Assembly: GCA_021851065.1 (NCBI GenBank)
Contig: JAJZJQ010000015.1
Coordinates: 1 to 35,242 of the forward strand
Source of the DNA: Microcaldota archaeon
GTDB taxonomy: Archaea; Micrarchaeota; Micrarchaeia; Micrarchaeales; CABMGC01
DNA: 35,242 nucleotides
Direction: 5' to 3'
Part shown: in pieces, positions 16,552 through 23,442 of the stretch
Layout: each line of letters begins with the position of its first letter
Position numbering within the stretch: position 1 is the first letter of the stretch
Program-made: the position numbers and the translations under genes
The notes under the pieces: generated by a model
What the model was told of the DNA's origin: nothing
Databases searched by the model: none
The model's input: only the letters and a program-made list of their open reading frames with translations

Positions 16552-17266
16552 GCTTGATTCCAACATACCTGTCTCTTCCCATAATGGCCCCTTTTAGTAA
16601 GATAGGACTGAATCCGACATCCTTTAGTAATCTTATGAACTCTTTTCTTTCCGTAAGTCGTAACTCGCTCTTATCAGCAACATCGGTAACTCCTTTGTTC
16701 TTCTCAGCTATTACATAGTGCTCGTCTAACACAGACATATTTCCGTGTATAGAAGAATAGCCTATCCGTGCAATCTTCAAACCAGCATAGTCATATGCTC
16801 TCATGTGAACAGAGCCGACATGCCAACGTGACTTATCAAACCAAGCGTCTATTATGCAGATGCCACCTGGATTAAGATGTCGATAAAAACCTCCGAAGGT
16901 TCTCTTTAACTGATCAGAAGTCTTGAGATATCCTATGGCACTGAAGAGGCATGTTATAACATCAAATCTTTCGTTTAAGTTAAGATTCATCATATTGCGC
17001 CGCTTGAATTCAACACCCTTTATGTTCTTTCTGGCTATAGCAAGCATTTCTCCATTTAAATCAGTACCAGCACATTTGTACTTCAGCTTCAAATACTGTA
17101 TATGCTTACCTGTTCCACAACCTACATCTAATAGCATATTTCCTTTGCTCTTCTTATACTTGGAAATTAGACGAGTTATATCATTGGATTCTTTCTTATA
17201 ATTCTTAAAGGAGTATATCACATCATAATATTTAGCTAGTTTCCTATAAGCATGTAGTTCGTCCAT
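16547..17266 (-). CDS. Class I SAM-dependent methyltransferase
   Basis: The 239-residue product has motif I LLDVGCGTGKH near residue 45, the acidic strand end CAGTDLNGEML, and FDVITCLFSAIGYL as motif IV. The small domain after residue 150 (WHVGSVHMRAYDY, LDEHYVIAEK) resembles SAM methyltransferases of small molecules. The substrate is unknown. It is the only gene in the unit bounded by right arm B and left arm copy 3. A TATA-like element on the minus strand (CATTTAATAAG, about 17286-17296) falls inside that left arm, about 25 bases before the start. Confidence 0.85.
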   Translation of the reverse strand: MDELHAYRKLAKYYDVIYSFKNYKKESNDITRLISKYKKSKGNMLLDVGCGTGKHIQYLKLKYKCAGTDLNGEMLAIARKNIKGVEFKRRNMMNLNLNERFDVITCLFSAIGYLKTSDQLKRTFGGFYRHLNPGGICIIDAWFDKSRWHVGSVHMRAYDYAGLKIARIGYSSIHGNMSVLDEHYVIAEKNKGVTDVADKSELRLTERKEFIRLLKDVGFSPILLKGAIMGRDRYVGIKQ

Positions 17267-17282
17267 GAAATTATGATGTAGG

Positions 17283-17342
17283 TATCTTATTAAATGTATA
17301 TTTCTGGCAATCTACTCGGTTCAGTAACCTCTCTGTGCCCCC
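17283..17342. repeat. Left-arm repeat, copy 3
   Basis: The third 60-bp left arm, ungapped against 13141-13200, shares GGCAATCTACT and TTCAGTAA-type positions and ends CTGTGCCCCC, one base from the tRNA end. It also supplies the probable promoter of the minus-strand methyltransferase. Confidence 0.65.
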
Positions 17343-17381
17343 GCTACCAGAATTTGTCATCAGATGTACTTTTGAATAAAA

Positions 17382-17419
17382 ACTAATTTCCTCGGCAAAA
17401 TTGCTGGGTTCAATTCCCC
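17382..17419. repeat. tRNA T-arm remnant, copy 2
   Basis: CTGGGTTCAATTCCCC (17404-17419) resembles the tRNA-Val T-arm. TAATTTCC lies upstream at nearly the same distance as in the copy at 14361-14397. It starts about 62 bases after a left-arm repeat, versus about 55 for the other copy. Confidence 0.45.
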
Positions 17420-17439
17420 ACCTTTTCAGTTTAATGGAA

Positions 17440-17631
17440 TCAAACCTGTATTTTCTTTGACCTTCTTTTTTTAGTGTATAAAATATCTAGAAATCTTTTC
17501 TGCCCCCTACTCCAGGTCTTGTTATCTGTCTTTATTACATAAGCAGAATATGCATCGATGTACTTGAAATTGTTTCTAAGATTAACCTCTTTTGCTTCCT
17601 TCAAACCATTTAGAATGCTATTTTGCTTCAT
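17440..17631 (-). CDS. Small basic protein downstream of nucleotidyltransferase
   Basis: The 63-residue product is Lys/Arg-rich (ends YTKKRRSKKIQV) and is not recognised. Its ATG at 17631 overlaps the end of the nucleotidyltransferase gene by 14 bases in another frame, a coupled arrangement that makes it likely to be translated. It could be the partner of a nucleotidyltransferase-type toxin-antitoxin or abortive-infection pair. AT-rich like its neighbour. Confidence 0.5.
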   Translation of the reverse strand: MKQNSILNGLKEAKEVNLRNNFKYIDAYSAYVIKTDNKTWSRGQKRFLDILYTKKRRSKKIQV

Positions 17632-18241
17632 CTAATTCGCCTAATACTTTCCTTACTATCTCTTTCTTTACGCGAAGTTCTGATATAAATCCAGTTAATC
17701 TATCTGTATCAATATACGCCTTAAAAATATTATAAATGTATCGTGCGTCTTCGTAATCCTTATCGCTCCCTAACCACAACTTGAATGCAATTTGTAGTTC
17801 TATTGGGGATGTGTAAATTGAGTATTTGTCGTTAAATGTAACTTTCATCTTGTTGTCCATAGTATGCCTATCAAGAGGCTTCTTGACGAACTTTAGTTCG
17901 AAGTTTGGCGCCCAAGTCCCTTTCTCAGCGTACCTCAGGGACGATCCTTCAGAAAGCAGTTCATATGCCTCTTTAGCATCTTCTACATTATTTACCGGTT
18001 CAAATCCGCTTTTGAGAAGCCTCCAATGTAATTCTTGAATTTGTTTTATGTCCATTTTGTTTAGTAGTATGTCAATGTCTTCCGTGCCTCTTATCCTTCC
18101 GAAAAAGATTGCTATGTAGCCGCTAACTATTACGTAACCAACATCGCCCATAGCCTCGATGAAGTTAATGACTAATTTGTCTAAAGTGGTTATTTCTTTA
18201 TGATTAAGCGTTATGTTGCTTCTGGAGAACCCAATTTCCAT
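17618..18241 (-). CDS. Nucleotidyltransferase-fold protein (AbiEii/MNT-like)
   Basis: The 207-residue product has the nucleotidyltransferase core VSGYIAIFFGRIRGTEDIDIL. The Gly-Tyr pair is at 41-42 and the metal-binding D55xD57 pair is in RGTEDIDIL. This matches the G[GS]-x9-Rx[T]xDxD pattern of DNA polymerase beta-like minimal nucleotidyltransferases, used by AbiEii toxins and MNT antitoxins. The C-terminal half (LQIAFKLWLGSDKDYEDARYIY) resembles the helical region of this group. TATA-like ATTTAATA on the minus strand (about 18265-18272) lies 24-31 bases before the start. It is in the tRNA-Val island and AT-rich. Confidence 0.75.
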   Translation of the reverse strand: MEIGFSRSNITLNHKEITTLDKLVINFIEAMGDVGYVIVSGYIAIFFGRIRGTEDIDILLNKMDIKQIQELHWRLLKSGFEPVNNVEDAKEAYELLSEGSSLRYAEKGTWAPNFELKFVKKPLDRHTMDNKMKVTFNDKYSIYTSPIELQIAFKLWLGSDKDYEDARYIYNIFKAYIDTDRLTGFISELRVKKEIVRKVLGELDEAK

Positions 18242-18340
18242 AATGGACTATAGAAATTATAGATATTAAATACTAGCGGCCATTAAAAACGGTTTTTACC
18301 AGCAAATGTGGGGGTTTTACAGGTGCATTTACATCGGCAT

Positions 18341-18400
18341 CCCCTGCCTCCCTGCAGTAGCTTAAGTCGACAAGGGCATTAAGAATCCTGCTTATTTACT
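18341..18400. repeat. Right-arm repeat, copy C (distal end of island)
   Basis: The third right arm aligns ungapped with copy A at 46 of 60 positions. Its core has drifted to CCCCTGCCTCC and the GTCG inverted repeat to GTAG-(7)-CGAC. No intact minus-strand gene ends in it. It is the last tRNA-derived repeat before the permease gene, so it marks the distal end of the island. Confidence 0.65.
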
Positions 18401-18521
18401 AAAAATTCTAGTGTAATAGGCAACTTGATTACTTAATGTCCCAACCATGTCGACTCTACGCCTGCCATCTCATGCATAAGACTTAATATTAGTTTCCAAT
18501 CAATCATTCTAGGGGCGTTAC

Positions 18522-19829
18522 TTGGGGTACAAACTAAGCAATACTGTGGCAATAGCCTTATGCCTAGGGGCAATAATCAGTGATACGTTATTCGTATTCA
18601 CCGGAGTTCCCATAGCCCAGATCGGCTCCCTTTCTATAGTTGCGTACATACTTGTAGGGGTTTTTGCCATAATAATAGCATTGCAGCTGGGCGAACTTAG
18701 TTCCACAATGCCGCATTCCAAAGGCGGTGCATATTCATATGTCACCAAGTCTTTTGGAAGCGAGCTTGGATTCATAACTGGGGCACTACTATATCTGGCA
18801 TATTGCGCCATGACATCTGTGATAGCGCTGGGCTTCTCAGGATACTTGCTGTCTATGCTTGGGATAAGCAATGAGCCGCTGCAGATTGCCGTTGCTGTTC
18901 TTTCAATAATCGCAATTTCAGTAGTAAACATGTATGGTCTCAGGAAGACATCAGGGCTTACACGGATACTTGTGACTGTTGCTCTTCTTAGTGCTGCGAT
19001 ATTTTGCATTTTTTCATTTTCCTACGGCATCAATAAAGGCACCATAGCAGCAGTCTTGACTTATGCTGGAAACGGCGGCGCAGGCACATTCCTCCAAGCA
19101 ACTACTGCCATAGTATTTGCCTATTCAAGCTTTCAGATAATGGTAACCTTGGCGGACAACATAAAAGAGGATGGAAAGGGAGCCGCGAAGATAATGGCCG
19201 TTTCTATCTTGCTGGGTGCAATTGCATATGTAGCAGTTACCATGGGGCTAATCGCACTCATCGCAGTACCGCACGCGATATCAGCAAACCCGCTTATTTA
19301 TGCACTGAGTTACGTAAACGCACCACGCGTCATCGAGCTTGCCATTGGTGCAGGTATACTCTTTTCAATAGCAGCTGCGCTGATAATGTTGGTATTCACC
19401 TCCTCGAGACTGGTATATGAGATAGGGCATGACAATCTTCTGCCTAGGATATCGAGGCTGTATGACAAAGAGAAGGGCGTTGCAACCAGTGGGATCTGGA
19501 TATCCGCACTTCTGTCAATAACGCTTCTATTCGCTGGGAACATATATGTGATATTGTCAATAAGCAATTTTGGCATAATAGTCTCCTGGGCAATGGCATG
19601 TTTTGCACTTATAAACATGCGAAGAAGAAACATAACGCGGAAATTCAGTTCCCCATATTACCCGTTCCTTAGCATACTGAGCATAGTGGTCTGCATCGTT
19701 CTTCTGTTTGGCCTTCCTGGAAACAGCCTCGCTTTTGGGATAACCATAATTCTTCTGCTCCTTGTGATATATTACATAATAGTTGAGATAAAATACAAGA
19801 AAGTGCCAAGGCTTAAGCTTTTCGATTAA
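18522..19829 (+). CDS. APC-superfamily amino acid permease
   Basis: The 435-residue product has about 12 hydrophobic segments. The first reads VAIALCLGAIISDTLFVFTG, matching the broken TM1 substrate segment of APC transporters, and MPHSKGGAYSYVTKSFG is the conserved TM2-3 loop. It likely imports or exchanges amino acids or amines with protons; the substrate is unknown. The start is TTG 18522: a stop codon lies at 18510-18512 in frame and no other start codon lies between. It is the first backbone gene after the tRNA-Val island. Confidence 0.88.
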   Translation: MGYKLSNTVAIALCLGAIISDTLFVFTGVPIAQIGSLSIVAYILVGVFAIIIALQLGELSSTMPHSKGGAYSYVTKSFGSELGFITGALLYLAYCAMTSVIALGFSGYLLSMLGISNEPLQIAVAVLSIIAISVVNMYGLRKTSGLTRILVTVALLSAAIFCIFSFSYGINKGTIAAVLTYAGNGGAGTFLQATTAIVFAYSSFQIMVTLADNIKEDGKGAAKIMAVSILLGAIAYVAVTMGLIALIAVPHAISANPLIYALSYVNAPRVIELAIGAGILFSIAAALIMLVFTSSRLVYEIGHDNLLPRISRLYDKEKGVATSGIWISALLSITLLFAGNIYVILSISNFGIIVSWAMACFALINMRRRNITRKFSSPYYPFLSILSIVVCIVLLFGLPGNSLAFGITIILLLLVIYYIIVEIKYKKVPRLKLFD

Positions 19830-19833
19830 GGCA

Positions 19834-19888
19834 CTGCGCCATAAAACCGCTGAAACGCGCTAGTCTTATGCCATGCCATTTGGCGCAG
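19834..19888. terminator. Inverted repeat between convergent genes
   Basis: CTGCGCCA (19834-19841) pairs with TGGCGCAG (19881-19888), spanning exactly the gap between the permease stop and the stop codon of the minus-strand gene. It may help end transcription from both sides, but the 39-base loop makes this uncertain. Confidence 0.25.
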
Positions 19889-20683
19889 CTAGGTTAACTG
19901 CGACGACACGCTACTTGCCAGTTCAATGGTGCTCACAGGAGTTGAATTTGTATCGAGGTTTACCATTGCAATCTGGTTGTTTTTTGTACCTATAAGCAGA
20001 ACTATCTGGGATGGTCTTGTTGCATTGGGCTGTTGTGTCAAAAACGATGAATAAGAATAAGTCATGCCATTTGAGGTCTCATTGAACCTCACAGTTATAT
20101 TCCTGTCTACTCCGCTGGCGTTTAGGTGGCTGTAATTGAGTGTAAAGATGCTGTTTGACATGACATATGCTCTGAGTAACAGGGGATATAAGTTTGTAGC
20201 ATTTCTGGCTGCGAGCGCATACTCATTAAGCGCAGAATGATTTGGAGAAGAAATGATATATGACATATTGTTGCCACCTATAAGGCCATAGCGCCCACCT
20301 AGCTCTTCGAGGAAAATCTGCGCCAGTTCTCCTGACTGGTACGCGCCGCCAGGGCCTAACAGCTCTTGCGCCTGGGTTTTTGAGATATAGTTGCTCTTAA
20401 TCACTGTGAACGGCACGGTCGAATTCTGTTCAGCAGAACTCGAATTTTGAGTAGCTGTGGTGGTCTGCAGTGCGGTTGTGGTACCATGCCCGCCCTGTTG
20501 CGCAGTGGTGGGGTTTTGAGTATTGACGGGCTGCAGGCCGCCGTGGATGGCCAGGAAGTAATAACCAGAGCCCACCACAAGTAGGACTATGGCAATTGCA
20601 CCCGCATATGGCAATGCGCTTCTTGGGCTTTCAGGCAAGGGCCCGGAACCAGAAACAGAGATTCTCTGAATATCGTCTCCCAT
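19889..20683 (-). CDS. Anchored extracytoplasmic protein, paralogue 1
   Basis: The 264-residue product has a short cytoplasmic N-terminus and one membrane helix (about 25-47, GAIAIVLLVVGSGYYFLAI). A Thr/Gln-rich linker follows (about 50-95), then an outward domain of ~170 residues with several Asn-x-Ser/Thr sites. The domain starts ISKTQAQELLGPGGAYQ and ends with TYSYSSFL and IELASSVSSQL. These blocks recur in order in the protein encoded divergently at 20834. Function unknown; possibly a surface or adhesion protein. Confidence 0.75.
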   Translation of the reverse strand: MGDDIQRISVSGSGPLPESPRSALPYAGAIAIVLLVVGSGYYFLAIHGGLQPVNTQNPTTAQQGGHGTTTALQTTTATQNSSSAEQNSTVPFTVIKSNYISKTQAQELLGPGGAYQSGELAQIFLEELGGRYGLIGGNNMSYIISSPNHSALNEYALAARNATNLYPLLLRAYVMSNSIFTLNYSHLNASGVDRNITVRFNETSNGMTYSYSSFLTQQPNATRPSQIVLLIGTKNNQIAMVNLDTNSTPVSTIELASSVSSQLT

Positions 20684-20833
20684 ATCTTAATTCTATCAAA
20701 CCGAATTTTTAATAATATGTGGTTTTGGGCTCTGGGGCTACTCTTCACGCACAGCAGTCATCCCAGATCCCCCAACGGCGAAATGAATGAAACGCTTTTT
20801 AACTTAATGCATTAAAGTAAATATGTGTTTTAC
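20684..20833. promoter_or_regulatory. Divergent promoter region of the two paralogous anchored proteins
   Basis: The gap holds AT-rich stretches suited to TATA elements facing both ways: AATTTTTAATAATATG near 20704-20719 for the left gene and CTTTTTAACTTAATG near 20794-20808 for the right gene. No palindrome stands out. Confidence 0.35.
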
Positions 20834-21673
20834 ATGCCAGAGGAAAGCAATAGCGCAGGACATGCACAGCAATCCGCCCATAGCCGTGCGGAATCAGGCA
20901 ATATCCCAAAAGGCCCGATCCGCGTACAGCGAAACATGCTGTTTTTGATTACTGCCTTTGCTGTGGTGGTAATTGTAGCTTTTGTGTCATACAGCTTTGG
21001 TGTTAATGCAGGCTCTAACAGCAAGACTTCTGCTACAACAAGCGTAAATGCACGGAACCTGTCAGTGCTTACCACAACCCCTCCTCCATCGAGCATAAGC
21101 TATGCATACCCTACTCCGATCAATGTTAGCGATTATCATGGTTTCATAACCCCTACTGAGGCAAACAGCCTGCTGGGCCCTTCAAATCATACTGCATATG
21201 CTGCAACAAATAGCTCGCAGCTGAACACTACGCTCTCAGGCCTTATGCCAAACAACATTGGATATACAATTACCTCGGAGCACATAATCTCCTATGATTC
21301 TCATGCAACGGTAAATGTAAGCGGAGTACGCGAATCAACTGGAATATTGCAGGAGCTGCTGCTTGAAAGCAATAGCCCGCAGAAGGTGTACGCCGAAGGG
21401 CTAAACCTCTACAGTGACGTATTCAATCTCACGAGCCTTAGGTCCAACGCCAATCTCTCCGATGTAAATGCGCAGACAAATATTACCCTGTACAACATGA
21501 CCTATTCTTATTCATCGTATGATGCGGCACAGTATGGGACAAATACTATGACCAATTACATAAGGATACTCGGATTCAAAGGCAATACCACCGCATTTGT
21601 GTCAATGGCCCAGCCGCTGGGCAGCAGCTCCAATGCTATAGAGGTAGCGTCAGCAGTAGCCAGCCACATATGA
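20834..21673 (+). CDS. Anchored extracytoplasmic protein, paralogue 2
   Basis: The 279-residue product has a ~35-residue polar N-terminus, one membrane helix (about 39-60, FLITAFAVVVIVAFVSYSFG), a Ser/Thr-rich linker, then an outward domain. ITPTEANSLLGP, NMTYSYSSY and AIEVASAVASHI align in order with paralogue 1, so the pair arose by duplication and inversion, or by divergence of a head-to-head pair. ATG 20834 is preferred over GTG 20825. Function unknown. Confidence 0.72.
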   Translation: MPEESNSAGHAQQSAHSRAESGNIPKGPIRVQRNMLFLITAFAVVVIVAFVSYSFGVNAGSNSKTSATTSVNARNLSVLTTTPPPSSISYAYPTPINVSDYHGFITPTEANSLLGPSNHTAYAATNSSQLNTTLSGLMPNNIGYTITSEHIISYDSHATVNVSGVRESTGILQELLLESNSPQKVYAEGLNLYSDVFNLTSLRSNANLSDVNAQTNITLYNMTYSYSSYDAAQYGTNTMTNYIRILGFKGNTTAFVSMAQPLGSSSNAIEVASAVASHI

Positions 21674-21811
21674 CTGGATAATTAAGGATCGTGTCTACAA
21701 AGGCCGCGGCAGTTGCAGTGATAGCATATGTGCATGTCTGGCATGCGTTCTCCCTGTAACCGAGGCCTGAGAAGGCCTGGTATAACTCGGTAATAAGTTC
21801 TCCAGGCAACC

Positions 21812-21820
21812 TTTATAAAT
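21812..21820 (+). promoter_or_regulatory. Candidate TATA box of the MFS transporter gene
   Basis: TTTATAAAT is the clearest promoter-like element in the 214-base gap before the transporter. It would give a leader of some 65-80 bases. Confidence 0.4.
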
Positions 21821-21920
21821 ACTAGGACATCCTATAATTGTTATTCTTCCCAGTGGCAGCTAATGGCTTGCTACAGTCCAAAGACTATTGCAAATATTTC
21901 TATTGACAATGCTGATTTCC

Positions 21921-23381
21921 ATGGTAGACAAGAAACCCGTGCATGAAAATATCATACTTGCAGTAATACTTGTGGGAGTGCTTATGGCTGCCATAGACTC
22001 CACAATTGTACTGCTGGCATTTCCTTCCATAGTCTCTTCCCTGCATTCAAACCTGGCAACAATAATATGGGTAATACTGATCTACATGCTGGTTAGTGCA
22101 GTTGCCACTACCCAGTTTGGAAAGATAGGCGACATATACGGAAGAAGCAGGATATTCAATGCCGGGCTTGCTGTTTTCACCATAGCCTCTTTCTTGTGCG
22201 GGATAGCTCCCAGCGACGTGCTTCTTATAGTATTTAGGGCCGTGCAAGGCCTTGGAGGCGCCATGATCTCTGCCACAAGCGGCGCCGTAATAGCGGATAC
22301 CTTTGAGCGCCACAGGATAGGTAGGGCGTTCGGCTTCACTGCAATGGCATTCAATGTAGGATCCATACTTGGCATAGTTCTGGGCGGCTTCATAACCACA
22401 TTCATAGGGTGGCAGTATATCTTCTTCATAAACGTCCCCATAGGGATAGTAGCACTCTCCCTTGGCATGCGTTACATAGTTGACAAGCAGAGATACAAGA
22501 CCAAGCTGGACCTGCCTGGCATGCTTGCACTGGCAGCAGCTACGTCTGCGTTGCTCTACGGTGGCATAGACATCGCATCTTCAGGGGTAAGCACATTCGC
22601 CATTGCACTGGTCGTTGTAGGCATAATACTTGGCATAGCCTTCTATCTGATAGAGAAGAAGGTGAAGAGCCCAACCATACATTTCGATATGTTCTCCAAT
22701 CCCGTGTTCAGGAACTCGATGCTCGCATCATTCCTCCAAGGACTAGGCTTCCTCGGAGCGGTATTCATGCTGATCATGTATCTCCAGGGAGTGCGCGGCT
22801 TCACGCCCTTCTACGCATCTTTGCTTCTGATACCTGGATACGTAGTTAGCGGAATAGTCGCCCCGTTCATGGGCAGGAAATCAGACAAGTATGGGGCAAG
22901 GCTTATAGCAACTGCAGGAATAGCCCTGCAGGTACTTGGCATAATTGTGTATATGGCCCTTGGACCATCTTCGTCCATATTCATAGTCATACTAGGATCT
23001 CTTATAACAGGGGTGGGAGGGGCGATGTTCTGGCCTGCCAACAGCAGTGCAGTAATGGCACATACAGAGCAGCAGAGATTTGGAGTGGCTTCAGGATTGC
23101 TGCGTCTCTTCGCAAGCATGGGTATGATGGGCAGCTTCATAGTTGTGTTCGTCGTAGCTTCGCTGTCGATTCCGCGAAGTGAGGCATTCCAGATATTCGT
23201 GGGAACATCAAAGATAATAGGCGGCCTTGCAGGAAGTTTCATAACAGGCATGAAACTGTCATTTGTGGCGATGATAGTGCTGCTGATAATAGCAGGCGTA
23301 GTCTCGTTTACAAGGGGCAAGGAAGACAGGAGGGACTCGCTGCACCAGCCTGCAGCAAGCTCCAATGCAGCCTCTTCGTGA
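21921..23381 (+). CDS. MFS drug-efflux transporter (DHA2, 14-TM type)
   Basis: The 486-residue product begins MVDKKPVHENIILAVILVGVL, and TM1 continues MAAIDSTIVLLAFPSI (motif D1 of the 14-TM DHA2 group). The MFS loop motif is FGKIGDIYGRSRIF, and the motif C region lies around GFTAMAFNVGSILGIVLGG. About 14 membrane segments can be drawn. DHA2 proteins export drugs or lipophilic compounds using the proton gradient. ATG 21921 is preferred; ATG 21909 and TTG 21888 are in frame but would add a hydrophobic stretch not typical of the family. Confidence 0.9.
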   Translation: MVDKKPVHENIILAVILVGVLMAAIDSTIVLLAFPSIVSSLHSNLATIIWVILIYMLVSAVATTQFGKIGDIYGRSRIFNAGLAVFTIASFLCGIAPSDVLLIVFRAVQGLGGAMISATSGAVIADTFERHRIGRAFGFTAMAFNVGSILGIVLGGFITTFIGWQYIFFINVPIGIVALSLGMRYIVDKQRYKTKLDLPGMLALAAATSALLYGGIDIASSGVSTFAIALVVVGIILGIAFYLIEKKVKSPTIHFDMFSNPVFRNSMLASFLQGLGFLGAVFMLIMYLQGVRGFTPFYASLLLIPGYVVSGIVAPFMGRKSDKYGARLIATAGIALQVLGIIVYMALGPSSSIFIVILGSLITGVGGAMFWPANSSAVMAHTEQQRFGVASGLLRLFASMGMMGSFIVVFVVASLSIPRSEAFQIFVGTSKIIGGLAGSFITGMKLSFVAMIVLLIIAGVVSFTRGKEDRRDSLHQPAASSNAASS

Positions 23382-23442
23382 TGATACTGCCTGCGATAAC
23401 AGGAATCGTGGCACTGCAGTTGGATTAGCGAGGCAATAATCC

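Noticed and set aside
11703-18400. CRISPR array explanation for the repeated 60-mers
   Set aside because: Repeats are far apart (0.9 to several kb), diverged, of two kinds, and anchored on a tRNA end; spacers contain genes and no cas genes are present.
18242-18521. Hidden gene in the gap before the permease
   Set aside because: Apart from the right-arm repeat and AT-rich promoter-like stretches, no frame of reasonable length or composition was found on either strand.
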